A DNA stretch of 34,927 nt. Origin: an uncultured Acetatifactor sp. Its GTDB lineage: Bacteria > Bacillota > Clostridia > Lachnospirales > Lachnospiraceae. Under the pieces are notes generated by a model. That model was not told the origin of the DNA and made no database searches. It worked only from the letters and a program-made list of their open reading frames with translations. The stretch's first letter is position 1, and each line of letters opens with the position of its first letter. A program made the position numbers and the translations under genes. The stretch lies in contig CAJTMX010000039.1 in assembly GCA_910577235.1 (NCBI GenBank), positions 1 through 34,927 on the forward strand, read 5' to 3'. Positions 23,313-31,996 of this stretch are shown one piece after another.

Positions 23313-26300
23313 TCAATAGCCGGTTTTGGGCAGGGGCGTGGGCTTGCCGTACACAGTCGTCACCCAGCGGGACACGGCCTGCACCCATACGCCGTCATGG
23401 GTTCCGCCCACGTCGGCCACGTTTACAAAGCTGCTGCCGGGGGTCAGGCCGGACACGGCCTTACAGTGGAGCATGGGGGCTTCCACCTGGCTAAAGCCTC
23501 CGGGGACCTGCCCGAACACGAACATGATTTCGGTGACGCGCTCATTGGCCGCAAGGCCCAGGGCTGTGGGGGACGCCGCCAGTGTGTAATTCCGGCTGGT
23601 GCTGAGACTGTCGGCCAGGGTGCGGTAGTCCCCGGTGTTGTTCACCTTATAGACAATCTTATAGGTTCCGGGGAAATTGTAGGTGCCGGTGACAACCTTA
23701 TCCAGCCGGACGGCGGCGGGCAGGGTGTCGCGCCAGTAGAACGACTGGAGCATGACGTTGCTGGTGTTGCCGATCCGGGAGAACACATAGCGGACAGGCT
23801 GGCCGCTGGTGGCCTCCTTGGGGCCGGTCTTTTCAATGGAAACGCCGGTTGACAGGCTCTTATTGGTGATTTCCAGCTTGACAATCTGGCCGCTGTACTC
23901 CAGCACGGCGGTATAGGTTTCCGAGGACGCGCCGTAGTTGGCCGGGGCCTTTGTCTCCCGGATGGTGTAGCGGCCCAGGGGGAGGGCCTTGGAGGACGCG
24001 AGGCCGTTGGCCCCGGTTACAATGGTGTCCACCTTGTTCCCGTTGCGCTCGTTGTAAATCTCAAAGGTGGCCCCCTCCAGCAGCGTACCGGCGGGCAGGC
24101 CATTGGTGGGGTTGTAGTCGGCGGACTTCTTCACAATCTGGATTTGTCCCCGGACGGCGGTGTTGGGCCAGGTAATGGTGGTACAGCCGCCGTACTGAAC
24201 GTAAATCGTTTTAGGCTGGGTGTCCAGAATATAGCCGTCCGCACATTCAATCTCCCGGATGGTGTACTTACCGTCCGCGAGGCCCTGGTCGATATACACA
24301 TAGCCCTCGTTGTCGCTCTGATAGGTGCCCACGGGATTCCCCTTGGCGTCGGAGAGCAGAAACGTCACGCCGTAGATGCCCTCGCCGGTGAGACTGTCCA
24401 CCTTATGAATGAGGGCGCTCCCGGTCTGCCGGTTGGTGATCTCCAGTGTAGCCGTGCCGCCGTCCTTTACTTCGATTTGGTGGGGGGTATCGTCCAACTG
24501 ATAGCCCTTGGCCGCTTTCAGCTCCGTCACCTGATACCATCCCTTTTCCGCTTCGGGCAGGGAAATAACGCCGTTTTGGTCGGTGGTATAGGTGCCGACA
24601 ATTTCCCCGTTGAGCTTGCGGATTTCAAACTGAACTCCCTTAATGCGCTCCCCGGTTTCCTCGTCCTTTTTGATGATGGTGAGGCCCCCGATTTTGGTGT
24701 TATACACGGTGATGGTCTGCGTGTCGGTGGGGTTCACCTTGACGGTCTGCGTCCTGCTGCCCTCGTCCATAACGTAACCGGGCAGGGGCTTCGTCTCTGT
24801 GATGACCAGCGTACCCACCACGCCGGAAATGCGGATTTCGCCGTTGGCGTCGGTCTTATACAGGCCCTTGCTGGACAGGTGGCCGTAGTCGTCGTCCAGG
24901 TAGGAGCCGTCCGAGTAGGTGATCTGGAACTCCACCCCGGCCAGCGGTTCCCCGGTCTGCTTGTCCAGCTTCTTCACCACGATGCAGCCCTGCTTCTGAT
25001 TGTAAAAGCGGAGGGTCTGCGCCTCGCCCACCTTGATTTTGATGGACTTGGGCGTAGTGTCGAGGACGTAGCCCTCCAATGTCTTGATTTCCTTGGCGGT
25101 AATGGTCACGCCGGGTTCCAGGCCCTCAATCACAATGCGGCCATTCTCGTCGGTGATATACTCGCCGTTGGAGCTGCCTACTACCTGACCATTGGACTCC
25201 GTTACCAGGAAAGTTACCCCTTTCAGCGGGTCCGTGGTCCCGGTGACATACTTCTCAATGACCAGCCGGGTCTTGGGGTCGTTCTCAAACGTCAAATCGT
25301 TGCCGCCAGTCCCGCCATTGTTCCCGGTATTGCCGCCGCCCGAACTGCCGCCCGTGCCGCTGGTGACACTGTTGGAGCCGTTGCGGACGATGATGGTCTG
25401 CGGGGTGGTGTTCAGCACATAGCCGCTGGGGACCTTGCTCTCGCTGACCACAACGGTACTGCCGGGAACGAGGCCGGATACGGTCACAGTCCCGTCCTTG
25501 CCGGTGGTGTAGCGGCCCAGCACGGTCCCGTTGCCGTCCTTCACGGTAAATTCCGTGCCGGGAACCGGCTTCCCGGTCATGGAGTCCAGCTTGGTCAGGG
25601 TCAAACTGCAAAGAGGCTCATTGAGAAACACAAGGGTCTGTGTGTCCTCCGGGTTGACGGTGACGGTCTGCGTCTGGGTAGACTGGTCGATCACATAGCC
25701 GGGAGCCGCCTTGACCTCCTTGGCGACGATAGTGCCGGTCACGCCGGAAACGCGGATTTCTCCCTTATCGTCCGTGGTGTACAGGCCGTTGCTGGAGAGG
25801 TGGCCGTTGTCGTTGTCCACATAGCCGCCGGAGGCGTAGGTGAGCTGGAACTGCGCCCCGGCGATCAGATTGCCGGAAACACTGTCCTTTTTCTGAATGA
25901 CCAGCGTACCGGCCTTTTTATTCCAGAACGTCAACTGCTGGACTTCCCCGGCCTTAATCAAAATGTCCTGGGGCGTGCCGTCGAGGACATAGCCCTCCAC
26001 GGTCTTGATTTCCCTGGCGATAACGGTTGTGCCGGGTTCGATACCGTCCAGAACGATCTCCCCCGCCTTGTCGGTGTAATAGCAGCCGTCGTCCGGGCCA
26101 ACAGCGGCCCCAGAACCGTCTACCACCTTAAAGCAAACGCCGCTCAAAGGCTCGTTCTCCGTGCCCTCAATGAACTTTCGGATAATCAGGGTGGTAGCAG
26201 GCTCGTTGTCAAAAATCAGGCTGTTGGCAATGCCGGTACGGACAACGATATTTTTCGGGGTTTCGTCCTTGATATAGCCGGTGGGGGCCTTGCTCTCGGA

Positions 26301-29300
26301 CACCACGATAGTGGCGTTGGGGGCCAGCCCGGAGACGGTCACAGTACCGTCCGTCCCGGTGATATACCGGCCATTGTTGGGGCCGATAGCCCTGCCCTCG
26401 CTGTCCCGAACCAGGAACTCCGCCCCTTTCAGCGGCTTCTTGGTCACAGCGTCCCGCTTCAAAATAGTGAGGGTACAGAGAGGGTCATCGTAGAAACGGA
26501 GGGTCTGCGTATCCCCGGCGTTGACCACAACGGTCTGCGGGGTGGGATCCGCCTGATAATTGTCCGGGGCCTTGACCTCGGATACCACATAGGTTCCGGG
26601 GAGCAGCTTGGACAGCACGATCTGGCCGCCGCGGTCGGTGGTGTACAGGCCGTTGCTGCTGGTGAGGCCCTCGTTGTCCGGGGTCAGCTCCCCGTTGGCG
26701 TTGGTGATTTTGAACTGAGCGCCGGAGAGGGGCAGCTTCGTCACACTGTCGTACTTCTCCACGATCAGCCCGCCCTTGGGGGTGTTGGTTATGATAACGG
26801 TCTGCGTATCGCCGTTGGCCCCAATGACCACGTTGGTGCTGGGGCTGTCCATGACATAGCCCGCTGGAGCCTTTGTTTCAGTCAGTACATAGGCCCCAGG
26901 CGCGAGGTTGGTAACGCGGATTTCGCCGTTGCTGTCAGTGATAAACAAGCCGTTCTGCGTCAGGGTGCTGTCGCCAATTACGCCGTCCAGCCCCACTTCA
27001 CACCCTGCGGCGGTAGCCAACCGAAACTCCGCGCCGGGGAGGGGCTGGCCTGTGAGACTGTCCCGCTTCTGGATAATCAGACTGCCTTTCGGCTGGTTCT
27101 TAAAGGTGAGGGTAACGGTGCGGCCCTCCTTGATCTGCACGGTCTGGCTCTGGCTGTCGATGATAAAACCGGCAGGGGCGCGGGTTTCCGTAACTACCAC
27201 GCTCTTGCCGGGTTTTAGCCCGCTAATGCGGATTTCGCCATTCTCGTCGGTGCGGTAAACGCCGTTGCTGTCACCGATCAGAGTACCATCTGCATACATG
27301 ATTTTGAACTCGGCATCCTGGAGCGTAATGCTGGGATTGACGGAGCATACCTTTCTGATAAGCAAAATCCCGTCCGGGGCGTTGTCAAAGCGGACGGTGA
27401 CAACGCTCTGCTCCCCGCTGTCGGCCAGAAACACCGTCTCGGAGGCGTTGATGATGGAATACCCGTCAGCCGGGTCTACTTCCTCCACCACATAGGTGCC
27501 GCTTTTCAGCCCTGTCCAAATGGCGGTGCCGTTCTTCCCGGTCACTTTCTGACCGATCACGGTGCCGCCTGTGCCGGAAGTCCCGCCCAGGTAGCGGAGC
27601 TGGAAGGTGCATCCCGGCAGGGCCTCATGGGTCACACTGTCGTATTTCTCCACAATAATTCCATTCAGCGGCTCATTCTGGAAAGTCAGGGTCTTGCTTT
27701 CACCGCCGTGGATGATAACGCGCTGGGTGGTGGGTTCCTTCATCTGAAAGCCGGGGGCGGGGGCCACTTCGGTCACGGTGTACTCGCCGGGGTACATCTT
27801 CTTCCCCTGCTCATGCACCTTGATCTGACCGTTGGCGTCGGTGAAAATATACCCGTAGTCAATGGAGCCGGGAGCGTCCGCCGCCTCGCCGTTGCTGGTG
27901 TAGGTGACGTGGAACTTGGCCCCCTCAATAGGAGCGCCCGCCACACTGTCCTCCTTGAAGATGGTCAGCTCCGGGGCCTTGTGGTCCTTGAACGTGAGGG
28001 TTTTCTCATCGCCGGGGTTCAGGCTGACCGTCTGCTCCCGGTCGGCGTTTTTGCTGGGGAGGTAGTAGGGCGCGGGGACGGACTTCTCCGTGATTTTATA
28101 GGAGCCGGGGGCCAGCCGCAGGGAAACCGTTCCGTCCGCGCCGGTGGTCACATCGTTGCGATAGTCGCCGTCAATGGCCTCGATGGTGAACACAGTGCCG
28201 GGGATAATATCATTTGTATCAGCATCAAGTTTGGCGATGGTCAGAAGGGGCTGCTTCAAATTATCGAAAATCAGCTCCCGTTCCTCGCCGGGGCCGAGGT
28301 AGATGGTCTGCATGGGTTCATCCCCCACCACATAGGGGTCCGGGACGGACTTCTCAATGATTTCATAACTGTCCACGGGGATATTGGTCAGGACGGCCTT
28401 TCCGTCCGGCCCGGTGGTCACGTCGTTGTGATAGCCGTAGTGGATGCCCTTGACCTCAAAGACGGTTCCGGGAATGACCTCCTTGGTCTGCGCGTCCCGC
28501 TTGAGGATGGACAGGCTGGGCAGCTTCTTATCCGCCGCCGTCACGGTGACAGTGCCGCCGCCGTTGATAGTCGCCTGATCCACATGGGCGATAACCGGCT
28601 CAGTCAGTGTGGCATAGGGGGCCGGGGCGCTCACCTCCACAAAGGCGTACATCCCCTCGGTAACGTCGGTCACGGTGATGGAGCCGTCCGCTTTGGTGGC
28701 CTCCGTGCCGATGATCTGGCCGTCCTTGATGATGTTGAACACCGCGCCGGGGAGGGGGTTATCGCTGTCGTCCAGCTTAATCAGCTTGACTTTCACTTTG
28801 GCGTCATTTTCAAAGACAAGGGCGATGTCGGTCTTGCCGTCCCAGCGGAAGGTCTGCTTGGTCTTATTCACATCGGGGCTTTTGGTGTAGCCCTCCGGGG
28901 GCGTGACTTCCTCGGCGGTGTAGCTGCCGAGGGGCATATCCTTCCAGGGTACGTCGGTCAGGTAGCCGCCGGTTCCGGTGACATATGTGCCGGTAAAATC
29001 GTTGTCCACGCCCTCAATTTTAATAACCGCTCCGGCCAGCCCCTTGGTGGGATCGTCCGCGTCCACCTTGCGGATGCTGCCCTCGCCGGTAATGGTGGGG
29101 GTGTCCGCAAAGGTGACGGTCACAGTGTTGTTGCCATTGCTGGGCAGGACAACATACTGCGGCCCCGCGTTGTCGATCTCGTAGCCCTCCGGGGCCTCCA
29201 GTTCGGTTACGGCATAAGTGCCCGCATCCAGAGCGGTCAGGGTATATGTCCCGTCCTGCCCCGTCACAATCTCTTTGGAGAAGGCGCCATTTTCCGAACT

Positions 29301-30080
29301 CACTAAGAATCGCGCCCCGGCGAGGCCCTTGTTGGGGTTGGTACTGTCCACCTTTTTGACGGTAAGCTCATATTTTTGGCGGGTGATGTTCAGCTCGCCC
29401 ACCATAACGGCCTGCACGTCATTTGCGGGGTGATAGTTGGAGCCGGGGCCGGTGTAGGCATACTCGTAGACGCTGCACTCACCCCATACGCCCTGTGCGC
29501 CCAAATCCAGAATATATTGGGCGCGGTCGCGGAACGATCTGCCGTCCATGGTATCGTCAATGCTGGTATAGCTGGTATGCTCCAGATTGTTGTAAACGCA
29601 CAGCAGTTCCTCGGCGCAGGCCACCACGGGGTCAGACAGCAGACCGGCCTTGTAGCGCCAGACGACAGCCTGGGTCCAGGAGTTCATGGTCCAGGTGTAG
29701 TTGCTATCCCACACGTCGTCCACGCCGAGGGCTTTGGCCTGATCGGTAAAGACGCCGGTGGAATGGGCATAGAAGTAGGCCATCATCGTTTTGACTGTGG
29801 GATCGGAGATGGGCTTGGGATTTCCCCAGGTGTGGCCTTTCAGTGACCAGCCCATGCCCTTGCCCTTCTCGGCACAGAAGCCCATGGTACTTTTTCCGTT
29901 GAGGGCAAAGTGCATCTGGTGCATATAGCACTCACCCAGGGCCGGGGAATCGTACTTGGTTCCGCTGTAAGCGCAGTCATCCATTTTGATGGTATCCGGC
30001 GCGGCGGCGCTGGCGGGAGCCGTCAGCATACTGAGAATGGAGACGACTGCCAGAAGCAATGCGGTAATTCGTTTTTTCAT
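23313..30080 (-). CDS. Giant surface adhesin: thioester domain plus about 19 Cna_B/SpaA repeats
   Basis: A 2255-residue protein with a signal peptide (ALLLAVVSILSMLTAPASAA). Residues about 30-230 look like a thioester domain: Cys in TMGFCAEKG and Gln in SWTQAVVWRY would form the Cys-Gln thioester that binds host or recipient surfaces covalently. About 19 Cna_B repeats follow (each starting like LxIxKxDxxTxxPLxGAxF and ending with a Thr-rich strand and TFxN), a rigid stalk. A Gly/Ser linker (GTGGSSGGGNTGNNGGTGG) sits in the middle. The last about 230 residues form a different beta domain. The protein stops exactly at LPKTGY with no membrane helix or basic tail. A secreted sortase is encoded nearby. 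It may be a mating-pair adhesin or a colonisation factor; that is inference. Confidence 0.93.
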   Translation of the reverse strand: MKKRITALLLAVVSILSMLTAPASAAAPDTIKMDDCAYSGTKYDSPALGECYMHQMHFALNGKSTMGFCAEKGKGMGWSLKGHTWGNPKPISDPTVKTMMAYFYAHSTGVFTDQAKALGVDDVWDSNYTWTMNSWTQAVVWRYKAGLLSDPVVACAEELLCVYNNLEHTSYTSIDDTMDGRSFRDRAQYILDLGAQGVWGECSVYEYAYTGPGSNYHPANDVQAVMVGELNITRQKYELTVKKVDSTNPNKGLAGARFLVSSENGAFSKEIVTGQDGTYTLTALDAGTYAVTELEAPEGYEIDNAGPQYVVLPSNGNNTVTVTFADTPTITGEGSIRKVDADDPTKGLAGAVIKIEGVDNDFTGTYVTGTGGYLTDVPWKDMPLGSYTAEEVTPPEGYTKSPDVNKTKQTFRWDGKTDIALVFENDAKVKVKLIKLDDSDNPLPGAVFNIIKDGQIIGTEATKADGSITVTDVTEGMYAFVEVSAPAPYATLTEPVIAHVDQATINGGGTVTVTAADKKLPSLSILKRDAQTKEVIPGTVFEVKGIHYGYHNDVTTGPDGKAVLTNIPVDSYEIIEKSVPDPYVVGDEPMQTIYLGPGEERELIFDNLKQPLLTIAKLDADTNDIIPGTVFTIEAIDGDYRNDVTTGADGTVSLRLAPGSYKITEKSVPAPYYLPSKNADREQTVSLNPGDEKTLTFKDHKAPELTIFKEDSVAGAPIEGAKFHVTYTSNGEAADAPGSIDYGYIFTDANGQIKVHEQGKKMYPGEYTVTEVAPAPGFQMKEPTTQRVIIHGGESKTLTFQNEPLNGIIVEKYDSVTHEALPGCTFQLRYLGGTSGTGGTVIGQKVTGKNGTAIWTGLKSGTYVVEEVDPADGYSIINASETVFLADSGEQSVVTVRFDNAPDGILLIRKVCSVNPSITLQDAEFKIMYADGTLIGDSNGVYRTDENGEIRISGLKPGKSVVVTETRAPAGFIIDSQSQTVQIKEGRTVTLTFKNQPKGSLIIQKRDSLTGQPLPGAEFRLATAAGCEVGLDGVIGDSTLTQNGLFITDSNGEIRVTNLAPGAYVLTETKAPAGYVMDSPSTNVVIGANGDTQTVIITNTPKGGLIVEKYDSVTKLPLSGAQFKITNANGELTPDNEGLTSSNGLYTTDRGGQIVLSKLLPGTYVVSEVKAPDNYQADPTPQTVVVNAGDTQTLRFYDDPLCTLTILKRDAVTKKPLKGAEFLVRDSEGRAIGPNNGRYITGTDGTVTVSGLAPNATIVVSESKAPTGYIKDETPKNIVVRTGIANSLIFDNEPATTLIIRKFIEGTENEPLSGVCFKVVDGSGAAVGPDDGCYYTDKAGEIVLDGIEPGTTVIAREIKTVEGYVLDGTPQDILIKAGEVQQLTFWNKKAGTLVIQKKDSVSGNLIAGAQFQLTYASGGYVDNDNGHLSSNGLYTTDDKGEIRVSGVTGTIVAKEVKAAPGYVIDQSTQTQTVTVNPEDTQTLVFLNEPLCSLTLTKLDSMTGKPVPGTEFTVKDGNGTVLGRYTTGKDGTVTVSGLVPGSTVVVSESKVPSGYVLNTTPQTIIVRNGSNSVTSGTGGSSGGGNTGNNGGTGGNDLTFENDPKTRLVIEKYVTGTTDPLKGVTFLVTESNGQVVGSSNGEYITDENGRIVIEGLEPGVTITAKEIKTLEGYVLDTTPKSIKIKVGEAQTLRFYNQKQGCIVVKKLDKQTGEPLAGVEFQITYSDGSYLDDDYGHLSSKGLYKTDANGEIRISGVVGTLVITETKPLPGYVMDEGSRTQTVKVNPTDTQTITVYNTKIGGLTIIKKDEETGERIKGVQFEIRKLNGEIVGTYTTDQNGVISLPEAEKGWYQVTELKAAKGYQLDDTPHQIEVKDGGTATLEITNRQTGSALIHKVDSLTGEGIYGVTFLLSDAKGNPVGTYQSDNEGYVYIDQGLADGKYTIREIECADGYILDTQPKTIYVQYGGCTTITWPNTAVRGQIQIVKKSADYNPTNGLPAGTLLEGATFEIYNERNGNKVDTIVTGANGLASSKALPLGRYTIRETKAPANYGASSETYTAVLEYSGQIVKLEITNKSLSTGVSIEKTGPKEATSGQPVRYVFSRIGNTSNVMLQSFYWRDTLPAAVRLDKVVTGTYNFPGTYKIVYKVNNTGDYRTLADSLSTSRNYTLAASPTALGLAANERVTEIMFVFGQVPGGFSQVEAPMLHCKAVSGLTPGSSFVNVADVGGTHDGVWVQAVSRWVTTVYGKPTPLPKTGY

Positions 30081-30120
30081 ATAGCCTCCTCATCATGTGT
30101 TGGCATGAAAAGAGGCTATA
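30080..30120 (-). promoter_or_regulatory. Hairpin covering the adhesin ribosome site and start
   Basis: On the minus strand TATAGCCTC (30120-30112) can pair perfectly with GAGGCTATA (30088-30080), burying most of the GGAGG site and the first base of the ATG. A short CATG...CATG stem can close the loop. This would restrict translation of the giant adhesin until opened. Confidence 0.5.
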
Positions 30121-30123
30121 CCC

Positions 30124-30197
30124 CCCCTAAAATATCGGGAAATACCGTCCTCCTTTCATGCGTGTGTTTGGGTGTTCCCGATCTCTATTTTTAGGGG
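30124..30197 (-). promoter_or_regulatory. Long leader stem upstream of the adhesin
   Basis: CCCCTAAAATATCGGGAA (30124-30141) pairs with TTCCCGAT and TTTTAGGGG split by a 5-nt bulge (30175-30197). The loop holds AAAGGAGG and a 10-codon frame (MKGGRYFPIF). With the start-site hairpin just downstream it forms a structured leader. Confidence 0.45.
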
Positions 30198-30228
30198 AAT
30201 AAAATAACCGCCCTGCGGAACAAGGCGG
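30198..30228 (-). terminator. Terminator-like hairpin in the adhesin leader
   Basis: On the minus strand CCGCC, 11 nt, GGCGG, then TTATTTTATT. The stem is short but the T-rich tail fits an attenuator or weak terminator. Confidence 0.35.
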
Positions 30229-30236
30229 CTGCGGAG

Positions 30237-30263
30237 AAATGCGTCTCACGGTGAGACGCATTT
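30237..30263. repeat. 27-bp palindrome, copy 12
   Basis: Perfect copy, centre G. It lies between the CAP-gene terminator and the adhesin leader, about 157 nt from the adhesin start. Confidence 0.93.
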
Positions 30264-30274
30264 CCGGGCACAGA

Positions 30275-30302
30275 AAAAGGCCCTCCAGCCGGGGGGCCTT
30301 TT
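30275..30302 (-). terminator. Rho-independent terminator after the CAP-domain gene
   Basis: AAAAGGCCC and GGGCCTTTT arms around a GC-rich loop, ending in a T run on the minus strand, 12 nt past the stop at 30315. Confidence 0.78.
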
Positions 30303-30314
30303 CCGTCTGTACTT

Positions 30315-31091
30315 TTAGGGTTCGTAGGGATTGTGGGTGTTCGGCCTGCCGACAATCATAAAGCAGTAGGTCACGCCGCCGCTCTCGGTCACGCCCACGC
30401 CGATACTGTCACAGTCCGGCTTTATCATCGTTTCAAAGTGGCCGGGAGATTTAAGCCAGTTGTCGTGGGCGTGCTGGGCGGCGTCCTCCGTAGCGACGCC
30501 GGTGAATACCGTCAGGTTTATGCCGAAACCGTAGGGGTAGCCGCTGGCGATCACGGCCTCACATTCCTCTTTTGTGTGATGCCAGGTGTACCGCTGATCC
30601 GAGAGGGCTTGGGCGGCGGTCATCAGGGCCTCGCTGACCGGAAGCTCCGCCACGCCGTTGGCCTTGCGGGTCTGATTGATAAGCCGTACCAGTTCCTGCC
30701 GTACATCCGGTTCCTCCGTGGGGCTGGGGCCATCCACGACGGAGGGGGCCGCTGGAGTGCCGGAGCCAACGGTGAGCGTCAGGGTTCCGCTCTCTCCAGC
30801 ACGGTTGGCGGCGGTGATCTCTGCGCTCCCCTCCGCCTTGGCGACAGCTACCCAAAAGCCCATGACCTGCTCCACCGCTACTGTGTCCGGGTCGCTGGAG
30901 GTAACGGTGTACTCCGCCCCGCTGGGGCCAATCATGAGGCCGCTCCGTTCTCCGACTGCCAGGGTATTGCCCTTGTAGCTGTTTACCCGGACAGCACTTG
31001 CCGGGGGATCTGCGGCTATGGCCGGAATAGTGAGCAGGGAGAGTGTCAGCATGGCGGCGGTGAGCCGGGTGGTCAATCTTGCTTTTTTCAT
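30315..31091 (-). CDS. Secreted CAP-domain protein with an Ig-like N-terminal domain
   Basis: A 258-residue protein from the ATG at 31091 (AGGAGG, 9 nt); the frame is open upstream without support. A signal peptide (LTAAMLTLSLLTIPAIAA) comes first, then a bacterial Ig-like (BIG_2-type) domain at about 30-110 ending in GTLTLTVG, a Pro linker, and a CAP/SCP domain at about 130-255 (RLINQTRKANGVAELPVSEA; NWLKSPGHFETMIKPDCDSI). CAP proteins are secreted and varied in function. There is no sorting signal, so it is probably released or wall-associated. It has its own promoter and terminator. Confidence 0.9.
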   Translation of the reverse strand: MKKARLTTRLTAAMLTLSLLTIPAIAADPPASAVRVNSYKGNTLAVGERSGLMIGPSGAEYTVTSSDPDTVAVEQVMGFWVAVAKAEGSAEITAANRAGESGTLTLTVGSGTPAAPSVVDGPSPTEEPDVRQELVRLINQTRKANGVAELPVSEALMTAAQALSDQRYTWHHTKEECEAVIASGYPYGFGINLTVFTGVATEDAAQHAHDNWLKSPGHFETMIKPDCDSIGVGVTESGGVTYCFMIVGRPNTHNPYEP

Positions 31092-31140
31092 GGTCGCTTT
31101 CCTCCTGTAATGTAGTTTTTTGTTGGGATTTCCTAACATT

Positions 31141-31169
31141 ATTATACTACATTCGGAAGAAATTGTCCA
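31141..31169 (-). promoter_or_regulatory. Strong promoter of the CAP-domain gene
   Basis: On the minus strand TGGACA, 17 nt, TATAAT: a perfect -10 and a near-perfect -35, about 50 nt upstream of the CAP start. Confidence 0.72.
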
Positions 31170-31180
31170 AAAATGGCGTG

Positions 31181-31996
31181 TCAAGCCTCGACTGCCCGGA
31201 CGCACCAGCGGTAGCTGGGCTGGTTCATCACACAGGTAAAAAGGGTGATGCAGTTGTCGCTGGTGGCCTCCAGCATGGTGTTGTCCATCACGTCAACCTT
31301 TGCAACACTGGTAACAGTGTAGGTCCGGGTTCCCAGGGCCGTGGTGAGGGTGATGGTGTTGCCCGTGTCAAGTGTATGGATTTTGCCAAAATGATTATTT
31401 ATCCCCCGGTTGTGCCCAGCCAACGCAACATTTCCATTCCAGATGCTGGTGTTGGTGAAGTGGCCCGCCCCCTTTTTCAAAGCGGCGCTGTCCGTGCCCT
31501 GATAGATATTGACACTCAAGCCGATGGACGGGATTTCCAGTGTGCCCAAACTGCCGTTGCGGTAGTAGAGGTCGGCGGTCACGTCGGTAAATGCGGTGAC
31601 AGGACCGCTGGTGGTGGGATAGGCCGGACTGGTGGGCGCGGACGTGTCAACCGCGCCGGGGAGGGCCGGTGTGCCGCCGTTCGTGCCGCCCGTCACGGTG
31701 AGGGTGTAGTTCCCGCTCAGGGGGCCGTCCGCCGCAAGGTTCGGGGTCAGGTACTCCCCGGAATTGGGCAGGTAACTGGTAGGCGTCCCAAAACCGGGAG
31801 GAATGAGGGCGCTGCTCTTGCTCCTGTCCTTGTTGGCGGGTTCGGCCCCGGTCTGGATGATGTCCTCCGTACTGGTAGGCGTGCCAAAATCCCCGGTGGG
31901 CGGGTTGTCAAAGGTGTATTCCAACGCGGAGGCGGGCATGGAAAGCGCCGTCAGCACAAGGCAGACGGCCAGCAGGGTGGAAAGATACTTTTTCAT
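31181..31996 (-). CDS. Sortase with a signal peptide and no C-terminal anchor
   Basis: A 271-residue protein: signal peptide (MKKYLSTLLAVCLVLTALSM, PASA), a Pro/Thr/Ser-rich linker of about 100 residues, and a sortase domain at about 145-271. The catalytic His is in LAGHNRG, the Cys in TLFTC, and the Arg in YRWCVRA at the very end. Sortases join LPxTG-type proteins to wall or pilus subunits. The only LPxTG-like substrate seen here is the adhesin (LPKTGY). If the signal peptide is cleaved the enzyme would be soluble; if not, it is an N-terminal anchor. It lies 22 nt after the membrane protein gene at 31997. Confidence 0.88.
   Translation of the reverse strand: MKKYLSTLLAVCLVLTALSMPASALEYTFDNPPTGDFGTPTSTEDIIQTGAEPANKDRSKSSALIPPGFGTPTSYLPNSGEYLTPNLAADGPLSGNYTLTVTGGTNGGTPALPGAVDTSAPTSPAYPTTSGPVTAFTDVTADLYYRNGSLGTLEIPSIGLSVNIYQGTDSAALKKGAGHFTNTSIWNGNVALAGHNRGINNHFGKIHTLDTGNTITLTTALGTRTYTVTSVAKVDVMDNTMLEATSDNCITLFTCVMNQPSYRWCVRAVEA

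Noticed and set aside
24144..27218. A 1024-codon open frame on the plus strand, and another at 27627-29306
   Set aside because: They are antisense to the adhesin repeats and arise from its GC-rich repeating codons; no ribosome site or family-like sequence.
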